From DMER64 sp049652385 (lineage in GTDB: Bacteria > Bacteroidota > Bacteroidia > Bacteroidales > UBA932): a stretch of DNA of 64,000 nt. Position 1 is the first letter of the stretch, and each line of letters starts with the position of its first letter. This document shows positions 1 through 7,473 of this stretch, one piece after another. Below the pieces are notes generated by a model. The model did not search any database, had not been told where the DNA came from, and saw only the letters and a program-made list of their open reading frames with translations. The position numbers were made by a program, and so were the translations under genes. Location: the NCBI GenBank assembly GCA_049652385.1, contig JBASDX010000009.1, positions 220,631 through 284,630 of the forward strand, in the 5' to 3' direction.

Positions 1-1101
1 TGTTTGGAGCGACGGCGTCCACAACCCTTGCAGGTTGGGGGGCAGGCAGCCGGGCCTTGCCGAGGCAATGAGCAAATATCTGCCCATCTGGAAATAAAGT
101 GCCGATTCGTCAGGCAGTTGCAATTGTACTCTGTGGAAAAATGACTGGTACGTATCCACGTGGCGTTTTTTTAAATCGGCAAAGGAAGTATGCAGGGCCT
201 GTAGAGCCAGGGAATCTGTTTTTTTTATATAAGCCGAGTCTGCACGGACGGAGAGGGTTTCCGGGTCAAAGTTGGTCCCGGCCGAGAGTACCGCAAGCGC
301 CCGGGTGGCTCCTTTAACATATAAGGCTGTGTCATCGGCAGTTACGGTGCCTTCGTCGAGGGGAAGGATGTCCAAACGTGTATAATGGCTCATACCTTCC
401 ACACCTTCCTGCCCGGAAGACAAGGTGCCTTCCATCACTAACGTGTTGCTTCTTGTATAGACCACGGCTTTTTCCGGACGGTTGAGAGCCGCTTTGAAAT
501 GTAAGGTGCGGGGTTGTGAACTCGTAAGATATAGGATGACCACATCGTCTGAAAAAGAAGTAAAAAGCTCCCTTGTATAGGTGATATCGTTCAATGTGAA
601 TGAAGTGAAAGAAACAGCTGTGGAAAGGTCTAACAGTCTGTTGTATTCTGTTTTTTCTCTTGATGGTGTATGGTAGATGAAATCAAATACGGCCGAGCCC
701 AGCAATTGGTAACTGCCAAACGTGGTGGCAGCTCCCATGCTGCCTTCAGAGCCCATAGTGCGTGCCGTAAAGAAACCGTACATCAGTTCCTGGGCTTTTT
801 CAACTTGTTCTTTGTATAGCAATTCCCGTAAAAGAGGCAATATGCGATGGGCATTTTCTTTGTTGTCTGCTGCCGGAGAGCCCGACCAAAGTGAAGATTC
901 GTTCAGGATAATATGCTCTGTGGCAATACCTCCATCCGCCATAGCTCCCAACCGGCCATTGCCCAAGGGCAGCCGTTCCTCCCAAAGGATTGCCGGCTGT
1001 TCAAAAAACAGGGCCAGTTGTTGCACCTGTTCGTTTTGTCCGGCCTTACACCCTGCACACGCAAGGAGCAGCAGGCCGCATAACAGGCGGAGTGTCTTCA
1101 T
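1..1101 (-). CDS. Glycoside hydrolase family 95 (alpha-L-fucosidase-type) lipoprotein, C-terminus beyond window
   Basis: Open from ATG 1101 to the window edge (367 codons, no stop). The N-terminus is a lipoprotein-type signal (MKTLRLLCGLLLLACAGC; cysteines 15 and 18 are possible lipidation sites), so the protein is probably an exported lipoprotein. The mature part begins with the GH95 N-terminal beta-sandwich signature 'PLGNGRLGAM' and 'LNESSLWSG', and the far end reads 'RYLLIASARPG.LPPNLQG', the start of the catalytic alpha/alpha barrel. GH95 enzymes remove alpha-1,2-L-fucose (some alpha-L-galactose) from host or plant glycans. The catalytic residues lie outside the window, so activity cannot be judged. 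A TATCTTCG box (minus strand, 1106-1113) sits 4 nt before the ATG. The groEL terminator lies just upstream, so the gene is probably transcribed separately. Confidence 0.85.
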   Translation of the reverse strand, partial: MKTLRLLCGLLLLACAGCKAGQNEQVQQLALFFEQPAILWEERLPLGNGRLGAMADGGIATEHIILNESSLWSGSPAADNKENAHRILPLLRELLYKEQVEKAQELMYGFFTARTMGSEGSMGAATTFGSYQLLGSAVFDFIYHTPSREKTEYNRLLDLSTAVSFTSFTLNDITYTRELFTSFSDDVVILYLTSSQPRTLHFKAALNRPEKAVVYTRSNTLVMEGTLSSGQEGVEGMSHYTRLDILPLDEGTVTADDTALYVKGATRALAVLSAGTNFDPETLSVRADSAYIKKTDSLALQALHTSFADLKKRHVDTYQSFFHRVQLQLPDESALYFQMGRYLLIASARPGCLPPNLQGLWTPSLQT

Positions 1102-1105
1102 ATAG

Positions 1106-1113
1106 CGAAGATA
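1106..1113 (-). promoter_or_regulatory. -7 promoter box (TATCTTCG) of the GH95 gene
   Basis: TATCTTCG on the minus strand matches the Bacteroidota -7 element TAnnTTTG at 7 of 8 positions. It ends 4 nt before ATG 1101, so the transcript would be essentially leaderless. Confidence 0.5.
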
Positions 1114-1156
1114 GCGAAAAAAAAGAATGGCGCACCGGATCTGATCCGGTGCGCCA
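1112..1156 (-). terminator. Intrinsic terminator after groEL (GCGCACCGGATC palindrome)
   Basis: Positions 1128-1156 form a nearly perfect 29-bp palindrome (arms TGGCGCACCGGATC / GATCCGGTGCGCCA). In the direction of groEL transcription it is followed by a T-rich run (complement of 1116-1127). A diverged copy of the same palindrome lies inside the 3' end of uvrC (11078-11106). Confidence 0.8.
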
Positions 1157-1181
1157 CTTTTATCATAATGAATGGGATGTC

Positions 1182-2810
1182 TTACATCATGCCGCCCATT
1201 CCGGGGGCGCCGGCGGGCATAGCGGGGGTTTCTTCAGGTATATCGGCCAGGACACACTCGGTAGTCAGGAACATACCGGCAACAGATCCGGCGTTCTCCA
1301 AAGCTACGCGGGCTACTTTGGTAGGATCGATAACGCCCGATACGAATAAATTCTCGTAAGCGTCTGTCCAGGCGTTGTAACCGAAGTCGGCTTTGCCTTC
1401 GCGTACTTTTTGTACAACCACGCTGCCTTCCTGTCCTGCGTTTTCCACAATCATGCGCAGCGGCTCTTCAATAGCGCGGGCAATGATAGCAATACCGGTA
1501 GCCTCATCCTGGTTGGCCGGCTTAATGTTCTTCAGGTCTTCAATGGCACGGATATAAGCCACACCTCCACCGGGGATAAAGCCTTCTTCAATAGCGGCAC
1601 GGGTAGCGTTCAAAGCGTCTTCCACCAGGTCTTTTTTGGATTTCATTTCCACTTCTGAAGCAGCACCTACGTACAGCACGGCTACTCCGCCTGACAATTT
1701 GGCCAAACGTTCTTGCAGTTTTTCTTTGTCGTAGTCACTGGTCGTGATATCCATTTGCTTGCGGATCTGGGCTACGCGGGCGTCGATATCTTCTTTTTCA
1801 CCGCCGCCGTTGACAATGGTGGTATTTTCTTTGTCGATAACCACTTTTTCTGCCGATCCCAGCATATCCATGGTAGCGGATTCCAATTTGATGCCTTTGT
1901 CTTCTGTGATGACGGTACCACCGGTGAGGATGGCGATGTCTTCCAGCATTTCTTTGCGGCGGTCACCAAAGCCGGGGGCTTTGACGGCTGCAATCTTCAA
2001 GGCACCGCGCAGACGGTTGACTACCAGGGTTGCCAAAGCTTCCCCGTCCACATCCTCGGCAATAATCAGCAGCGAGCGTCCGTTCTGTGCTACCGGTTCC
2101 AGCAAGGGCATAAGGTCCTTCATGGTGGAGATTTTCTTATCGGTAATCAGCACCAGCGGATCTTCCAGAACGGCTTCCATTTTTTCCGAATTGGTGATGA
2201 AATAAGCCGAGATGTAGCCGCGGTCAAATTGCATACCTTCTACAACCTTCACTTCTGTCTCTGTACCTTTACCTTCTTCTACGGTCACCACGCCTTCTTT
2301 TTTCACCTTGGACATGGCCTCTGCGATGAGTTTGCCCGTAGCGGGGTCGTTATTGGCCGACACGGATGCCACTTGTTCGATTTTTGACAAATCGTCACCT
2401 ACTTTCTGGCTTTGCTTCTTGAGGCTGGCCACTACGCTTTCAACGGCTTTGTCAATACCGCGTTTGAGGTCCATGGGATTGGCACCTGCCGTAACGTTTT
2501 TCAAACCCACGTTGATAATGGATTGTGCCAGAACGGTAGCCGTAGTTGTACCGTCACCGGCCTCGTCGTTTGTCTTGGAGGCTACTTCTTTCACAATTTG
2601 TGCTCCCATGTTGGCAAAGGGGTCTTTCAACTCAATTTCTTTTGCTACGGTTACACCGTCTTTTGTAATCTGGGGGGAACCGTATTTTTTATCAATTACC
2701 ACGTTGCGTCCTTTAGGTCCCAACGTTACTTTTACTGCATCGGCCAAAGCGTCTACTCCTTCTTTCATGAGGGAGCGGGCTTCGATGTTATATTTGATTT
2801 CTTTTGCCAT
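1182..2810 (-). CDS. groL: 60-kDa chaperonin GroEL
   Basis: 542 aa, full length for GroEL. It starts 'MAKEIKYN', carries the ATP-binding motif 'GDGTTTATVLAQ' near residue 86, and ends in the typical Gly/Met tail 'GMGGMM'. The subunit forms the tetradecameric cytosolic folding chamber that works with the GroES lid. It is the distal gene of a groES-groEL pair separated by 26 bp and ends in a strong hairpin terminator. Nothing in the sequence looks unusual. Confidence 0.99.
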   Translation of the reverse strand: MAKEIKYNIEARSLMKEGVDALADAVKVTLGPKGRNVVIDKKYGSPQITKDGVTVAKEIELKDPFANMGAQIVKEVASKTNDEAGDGTTTATVLAQSIINVGLKNVTAGANPMDLKRGIDKAVESVVASLKKQSQKVGDDLSKIEQVASVSANNDPATGKLIAEAMSKVKKEGVVTVEEGKGTETEVKVVEGMQFDRGYISAYFITNSEKMEAVLEDPLVLITDKKISTMKDLMPLLEPVAQNGRSLLIIAEDVDGEALATLVVNRLRGALKIAAVKAPGFGDRRKEMLEDIAILTGGTVITEDKGIKLESATMDMLGSAEKVVIDKENTTIVNGGGEKEDIDARVAQIRKQMDITTSDYDKEKLQERLAKLSGGVAVLYVGAASEVEMKSKKDLVEDALNATRAAIEEGFIPGGGVAYIRAIEDLKNIKPANQDEATGIAIIARAIEEPLRMIVENAGQEGSVVVQKVREGKADFGYNAWTDAYENLFVSGVIDPTKVARVALENAGSVAGMFLTTECVLADIPEETPAMPAGAPGMGGMM

Positions 2811-2836
2811 AATGATTAAGTTTTAGTGGGTTAGTA

Positions 2837-3106
2837 TTAAATAATGGCCAGTACATCTGATTGGCGCATAATCAGGTATTCCTGATCGTCTATGTTGATT
2901 TCTGTCCCGGCGTATTTTCCGTATAACACTATGTCACCTTCTTTCAATTCCATAGGCTCATCTTTTTTACCGCTTCCAACGGCAACAACTTTTCCACGTT
3001 GTGGTTTTTCTTTTGCGGTGTCCGGGATGTAAAGACCGGAAGCTGTTTTTGTTTCCGCTTCCTGTGGCTGAACGACTACTCGATCTGCTAAAGGTTTGAT
3101 TTTCAT
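2837..3106 (-). CDS. groES: 10-kDa co-chaperonin GroES
   Basis: 89 aa, a normal length. It begins 'MKIKPLADRVVVQPQE', contains the mobile-loop region 'ETKTASGLYIPDTAKEKPQ' and the 'GDIVLYGKYAGTEI' strand typical of cpn10. It caps GroEL. It is first in the operon. The 114 bp between it and the pnuC stop hold imperfect repeats of TGACA/TGTC and should contain the heat-shock promoter, but I cannot assign a clear CIRCE element. Confidence 0.98.
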   Translation of the reverse strand: MKIKPLADRVVVQPQEAETKTASGLYIPDTAKEKPQRGKVVAVGSGKKDEPMELKEGDIVLYGKYAGTEINIDDQEYLIMRQSDVLAII

Positions 3107-3220
3107 TTCTGTAATAATTTAATAAGTGATTATGTTTTGTTAATGTTTGTCTTACAACGAACCACAATAAACAAAATCAATGCCAAGGCAGGGTGCCTGT
3201 CAAATTGTCAGCGACAGTTT

Positions 3221-3913
3221 TTATGCGTTCAAAGCGGTCTCTTTGGCAGCTTTTTTCCATACGTACAGACCATGAACGGAGTTGAGCAGGTATACGCACC
3301 ACATGGAAGCAATAATCAGATGCCCTGTTTCGTATTCCCGGAAATAAGCCGTGCTCCACATGATGATGGTGGCTACGTTTACGGTAATCCACAAGTACCA
3401 TTGTTCCGCATACGTTTTGACCATCAGAAACATAGCAATCACAGACAGTACGGTGGTGGTGGAATCCAGATACGGCATAGGGTCATCAAAATAATCCAGA
3501 ACCAACCCTCCGGCAGTAATGAGCAGCACACACGTTATGAAAAGAAGGATGCGTTGCGGTTTTGTAAGCATCTTTGACTGTACCGTTGTTTTACTGCCTT
3601 TACGCATGCGGTTTTTCCACATAAAAAAGCCGATAAACTGCATAGGTACGTAATACAGTCCGTTCAAAGCTACTTCTCCCCAGTATCCCACGCCCCAGGA
3701 CAGGTACGTGTAGAGGCTTACCTGAATAAGCCCGAAAAGATAATTGGATATATGCCCTTTGGCTACCAGTACCACACAAAGCACTCCTGAAAAAGTGGCG
3801 ATGGTGGACAAGATTTCCCATTCCCCCGTTACGAAAAAAATGATGATGTTCAGGGTGGTGATGGTCAGTAGTAAAAACCATTCGTAGGGGGTGAAAAAAC
3901 GCAATCCTTTCAT
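3221..3913 (-). CDS. pnuC: PnuC-family vitamin (nicotinamide riboside or thiamine) transporter
   Basis: 230 aa with about seven hydrophobic segments. It carries the PnuC hallmarks: 'WEILSTIATFSGVLCVVLVAKG' near the N-terminus, 'QVSLYTYLSW', and 'WKNRM' followed by the late helix 'YAEQWYLWITVNVATIIMW'. PnuC proteins are SWEET-like facilitators in the inner membrane whose substrate is trapped by a cytosolic kinase. In Bacteroidota, members import nicotinamide riboside or (as PnuT) thiamine. No TPP riboswitch or kinase gene lies here, so the ligand stays open. It begins 6 bp after the upstream protease/barrel gene, so the two are probably co-transcribed. Confidence 0.85.
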   Translation of the reverse strand: MKGLRFFTPYEWFLLLTITTLNIIIFFVTGEWEILSTIATFSGVLCVVLVAKGHISNYLFGLIQVSLYTYLSWGVGYWGEVALNGLYYVPMQFIGFFMWKNRMRKGSKTTVQSKMLTKPQRILLFITCVLLITAGGLVLDYFDDPMPYLDSTTTVLSVIAMFLMVKTYAEQWYLWITVNVATIIMWSTAYFREYETGHLIIASMWCVYLLNSVHGLYVWKKAAKETALNA

Positions 3914-3919
3914 GGAAAA

Positions 3920-6907
3920 TCAATAAAAAGCGGGTAAGGAAAATAAAAACTCAAAGAAATGTTTTTGTTCGCACGTGTAGGCATACCGCACGCCGGCTGT
4001 CAGGGGCATGCCTATACGAAGCAGATGAAAGTCGAACAACAGGTCTGCACCTGCCGACCACCGGACTATCGGATCCCGGTCCGGATATCGGTCTTGCCGG
4101 TAATCGACAAAAGGAATCAATTGCAGGCGCTTGATATACAGAAAATCAGGGAGGGAAGGGTCTCCTATGCCAATGGGAATGGCGTAATCACCGGAAAGAG
4201 TGAGTGAAGTTGGAGCGTACGTTTGGGTCTCTATACCCCGTGGCTGCCGGAGGAACGTCCCCGGGTAATAATATTTGTTTTTTCCGGTATATTGCTGCAG
4301 GCTTGCTGTCCATTTTAGGGCCTGGTTACGTATAATACCGGGTAGGTAGCCATACGCTTGTACAAAAAACAAAGGGCTAAACAGCCTTGTGTCTGCCGGA
4401 TGCCACATGCCTTTTATGTTCACCCCAAAGCCCAGACGTGGGAAAATATCACGGTGTGCTTTCCTGACCATTTGGTAATATTGGAGACCGGCCGTTAGGG
4501 ATTGTGCCGTTACCGGCCGCTCTTCCGGTCCGGGGGCCGCATACAAGTCGTTGGAATAGGCGTATTGCACCATGGGCACCAAACCTCTGTACCAGCCGTG
4601 CCGATGAAAAGTAAAAGGGATATAAGCCTGCAGGCTGCCGGTAACCTGTATGGAGGGCAACGTATCGGTTTTAACCATTCGTTTGTTTTCTTGTACTTCA
4701 GGTACCGGATACGTGTGTATGCGCGGGCGCTCGTTTACGTCTATGGTAAGCGAAAGGACGGGAAGCCATCCGGAGGATTCTACTTTAAGGTGTCCGGCGT
4801 GGAAACCTTTGTGGTAAGAGTAGCCCAGTACGGACGTGAGCGTTCCCAGTGTGTTCTGAGACATAATTGTTGCGCCTGCCGCTACGGCTTTGTAGTATTC
4901 TTGAAAAGTAAATTGTTCCAGCCTGTCGTAATTAAAATAGAAAGGCATCCAGGAATGGATCCGGAAGGCGTGTTTTGCCTTACTGTATTTTTCTACCTTG
5001 TATTGCAACTGTTGTGGAACGGATAACGTATCTATGGAAAAGCGGGCGTCCATTCCGGAGGCCAGTAATGGCATGTCTTCTCGTTTTTCCTGCATGTCTA
5101 CCCGTTGGCTCAGGAGGTCCCTGGCGGCGATTTTGTACAGCTGATATCCCTCGGGTGTATAGTAGGAGTAATAGATGTACAGGGTATTGTCTCTTTTTAC
5201 AGCCAGGGGGTCGAAGGCCCCAAACCGGGCATCTGTCAGCCGGTACACATGTCCGTTTGCCAAGTCCAATTTGTAGATATTATCCGTGTCAAGGAATTTG
5301 TCTGTTTTGAAATAGAGCATGTTTTCAAATTCCATGATATCAGCCAGGGATTGAAAGTCGGGAGGAAGCACGGTATCCCAGATGCCTGTCTCTCTTTCCA
5401 GCGTATAAAGCCCTGTTCCGTTTTCTCCTGTCAACAGGACGTACAGCAGGCGGTCGTCTTCTGACCAGGTCAATTCGTTGGGGTATTCCCCGTGCGGGGT
5501 ATCGTATTGCTCCAACACCGTACCCGTTTGAGCGTCCAGCACATGTATCCGGCTGATTCCGGAGGGTTGGTAATGCACGGCACCCAGCAAATGTCCGCTA
5601 TGTGAAGGATTGGGATTGAAGTAGCGGTCTTTGTTATGAAATACGTTTTTTTCGCCGGTTAATGTGTTGTACCTGACAATTACAGAGAAATTTTCATGGA
5701 CCCAGCGGTAGCCGCTCACCGTTTCGCTCCAGTACAGGTACTCGCCACCGGCATTGATGGAAGCATTTATATTACCCAGCAACAGTACCGTTTCTTCTTT
5801 CCCCTGTTCTTCGTGGGGAAAAAGCACAAGTCTTTCCGTTTGGGCCAGGGAAGACTTGATGGCGTATACACCTGATGTACCGTCGGGGTTGTCTGTAACG
5901 GCAACGGAAGTATAACTTACGTAGTCTTTTACGGGTTGGTTTATTTGGACGCCCGGATCAAACGGTTCTTTACGTGCATCTTGTGCTTCCCAGAAATCGG
6001 TATAATACCTTACGGCCGGTTCCCACAAGTCAATAGCTCTGTTACCAAAATTTCTGCGGTATGTCTTTTCATAAATAAACGGCCAGTAAGGATATTTGGT
6101 AATATCGGAAAAAACTCGGGAAAGTGCTTGATCGCCGGAATAGTAACGGGCTACTGATAATTTCATATATCCCAGGGTGTAATGGCTGGGGATGTAGTGC
6201 CGGTAAGAACCGTACCGCCATTTGTCGTACGGGAACGATTTGTTGGATAGGAAATACGCTTTGTAAGGCATCAGAAAAGCCGCTTCCCTGCCTCGCCCTG
6301 CATATGAATAGAGTGTTTCCGAGAGAACGGCGTCACCTTCCAATACCCATTTGGGAAAGTACAGTCCCACCGCAATGCCTTCCGATTGTTCTCCCAAAAG
6401 CCAGCCTAATACACGAAAGAAATTTCCTCCGATTAAGTTCATTTGTCCTACGTGCCTCATTTCATGAAGGACCAACTGTTTTTCCCAATTTTGCGTAAGA
6501 CCTGACGGAGGTGGTGTGGTAATCATTTCCACACGTTTGGGTGCCCACGTGACAGTACCGTTGCTGTTGACGTTGTATGGATGAAGAACTACGGGAATGG
6601 AAGGTGCTGATATGCCAAGAGAAGACAACACTTGCGGCGTGGTTTGTTCCAGCAGCCAGGCATAACGGAAGGCCAGAGAGTCTATGCCTTGCGGATAAAT
6701 AATCCGGAAAGGGCCTGTCCTGATTTGGGACCATGTTAAGCGGGCCGGGTCTTCTCCTGTTTGAAAGTATTGGGCTTTTACTGGTTGTACAGACGCTAAG
6801 AGGCAGACTGTCAATAAGAAAAAGAGTGTTTTGCGTTGAGCTACCAGGACTCGAACCCGGACCAACAGAGCCAGAATCTGGAGTGCTACCATTACACCAT
6901 AGCTCAT
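3920..6907 (-). CDS. Exported HExxH metalloprotease-like protein with beta-propeller and outer-membrane beta-barrel
   Basis: The frame is open for 995 codons. Real secreted sequence starts near residue 24 with a signal peptide (RKTLFFLLTVCLLASVQPVKA). Next comes a peptidase MA/gluzincin-like domain with 'LHEMRH' (H148, E149, H152) and a likely third ligand in 'LEGDAVLSE' (E190). Tandem propeller blades follow (about 330-620, repeats such as 'YWSETVSGYRWV'). The C-terminal third is rich in amphipathic strands and ends in aromatic residues, as in outer-membrane barrels. The only in-frame ATGs lie at or inside the tRNA-Gln(CTG) gene: ATG 6907 reads straight through the tRNA. A TTG at 6814 is the only other candidate and would cut into the signal peptide. 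The true start is therefore unresolved. Substrate unknown. Confidence 0.7.
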   Translation of the reverse strand: MSYGVMVALQILALLVRVRVLVAQRKTLFFLLTVCLLASVQPVKAQYFQTGEDPARLTWSQIRTGPFRIIYPQGIDSLAFRYAWLLEQTTPQVLSSLGISAPSIPVVLHPYNVNSNGTVTWAPKRVEMITTPPPSGLTQNWEKQLVLHEMRHVGQMNLIGGNFFRVLGWLLGEQSEGIAVGLYFPKWVLEGDAVLSETLYSYAGRGREAAFLMPYKAYFLSNKSFPYDKWRYGSYRHYIPSHYTLGYMKLSVARYYSGDQALSRVFSDITKYPYWPFIYEKTYRRNFGNRAIDLWEPAVRYYTDFWEAQDARKEPFDPGVQINQPVKDYVSYTSVAVTDNPDGTSGVYAIKSSLAQTERLVLFPHEEQGKEETVLLLGNINASINAGGEYLYWSETVSGYRWVHENFSVIVRYNTLTGEKNVFHNKDRYFNPNPSHSGHLLGAVHYQPSGISRIHVLDAQTGTVLEQYDTPHGEYPNELTWSEDDRLLYVLLTGENGTGLYTLERETGIWDTVLPPDFQSLADIMEFENMLYFKTDKFLDTDNIYKLDLANGHVYRLTDARFGAFDPLAVKRDNTLYIYYSYYTPEGYQLYKIAARDLLSQRVDMQEKREDMPLLASGMDARFSIDTLSVPQQLQYKVEKYSKAKHAFRIHSWMPFYFNYDRLEQFTFQEYYKAVAAGATIMSQNTLGTLTSVLGYSYHKGFHAGHLKVESSGWLPVLSLTIDVNERPRIHTYPVPEVQENKRMVKTDTLPSIQVTGSLQAYIPFTFHRHGWYRGLVPMVQYAYSNDLYAAPGPEERPVTAQSLTAGLQYYQMVRKAHRDIFPRLGFGVNIKGMWHPADTRLFSPLFFVQAYGYLPGIIRNQALKWTASLQQYTGKNKYYYPGTFLRQPRGIETQTYAPTSLTLSGDYAIPIGIGDPSLPDFLYIKRLQLIPFVDYRQDRYPDRDPIVRWSAGADLLFDFHLLRIGMPLTAGVRYAYTCEQKHFFEFLFSLPAFY
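6836..6906 (-). tRNA. tRNA-Gln (anticodon CTG)
   Basis: 71 nt that fold as a cloverleaf. The acceptor is TGAGCTA/TAGCTCA with discriminator A, the anticodon loop is TTCTGGC (CTG at loop positions 3-5), and the T-arm is CCGGGTTCGAGTCCTGG. CCA is not encoded. It is 21 bp downstream of tRNA-Gln(TTG) on the same strand, and the two look like a tandem duplication. The reading frame of the downstream protease/barrel gene runs open through it. Confidence 0.95.
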
Positions 6908-6927
6908 TGTTATTGGTTGGTTTTTTG

Positions 6928-6998
6928 TTGAGCTACCAGGACTCGAACCTAGACAGACAGAACCAAAATCTGTAGTGCTACCATTACACCATAGCTCA
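6928..6998 (-). tRNA. tRNA-Gln (anticodon TTG)
   Basis: 71 nt with the same acceptor stem (TGAGCTA/TAGCTCA) as its neighbour. The anticodon stem is ACAGA/TCTGT with loop TTTTGGT (anticodon TTG), and the T-arm contains GGTTCGAGTCC. It is the first of the tandem tRNA-Gln pair in transcription order. Confidence 0.95.
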
Positions 6999-7020
6999 GT
7001 TGGGCTGCAAAGATAGGATA

Positions 7021-7473
7021 TTACCGTTTCTCCGCAAAAAAATCTTTCAGAAGCCTGCCGGCTTCTTCAGCCATAAGACCTGAAGTAACTACTGTTTTAG
7101 GATGCAAAATGTTTTCTCCTGACAGAGAATAACCTTTTTTAGGATCACGGGCAGCGTACACCAGACGGCCCAATTGTGCCCAGGCTGTAGCCCCCGCACA
7201 CATGGTACAAGGTTCCAGGGTGACGTATAATGTGCATTGATTCAGGTGTTTGCCACCAATAGCGTCGCACGCTGCCGTGATGGCCTGCATTTCTGCATGG
7301 GCGGTAGGGTCGTTTAGCGTTTCCGTTAGGTTGTGTGCACGGGCTACCATGCGGTCCCGGCAAACGATGACGGCGCCTACGGGCACTTCTCCTTTCCGTA
7401 AAGCCATCTGTGCCTGCTCAAGGGCTTTTTTCATGAAAAACAAATCTTGTTTGTCACGTACCCGATGTTCCAA
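7021..7473 (-). CDS. tadA: tRNA-specific adenosine deaminase TadA
   Basis: 150 aa cytidine/deoxycytidylate-deaminase fold. The catalytic zinc motif 'HAE' is at 59-61 and 'PCTMC' at 88-92 (C89, C92). TadA deaminates A34 to inosine in tRNA-Arg(ACG). The conserved 'GEVPVGAVIV' and 'NLTETLNDPTAHAEM' segments separate it from guanine deaminases. Its start overlaps the end of the upstream acyltransferase gene by 20 bp, so the two are probably co-transcribed. The start at 7473 is retained; a second Met lies at residue 14. Confidence 0.93.
   Translation of the reverse strand: MEHRVRDKQDLFFMKKALEQAQMALRKGEVPVGAVIVCRDRMVARAHNLTETLNDPTAHAEMQAITAACDAIGGKHLNQCTLYVTLEPCTMCAGATAWAQLGRLVYAARDPKKGYSLSGENILHPKTVVTSGLMAEEAGRLLKDFFAEKR

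Noticed and set aside
722..1105. 127-codon plus-strand frame at the window start
   Set aside because: Antisense to the GH95 gene, whose signal peptide and family motifs are clear.
3107..3220. Sigma-54 or CIRCE site upstream of groES
   Set aside because: TGGCATTGATTTTGT only partly matches the -24/-12 element and the TGTC/GACA repeats do not match CIRCE; too weak to annotate.
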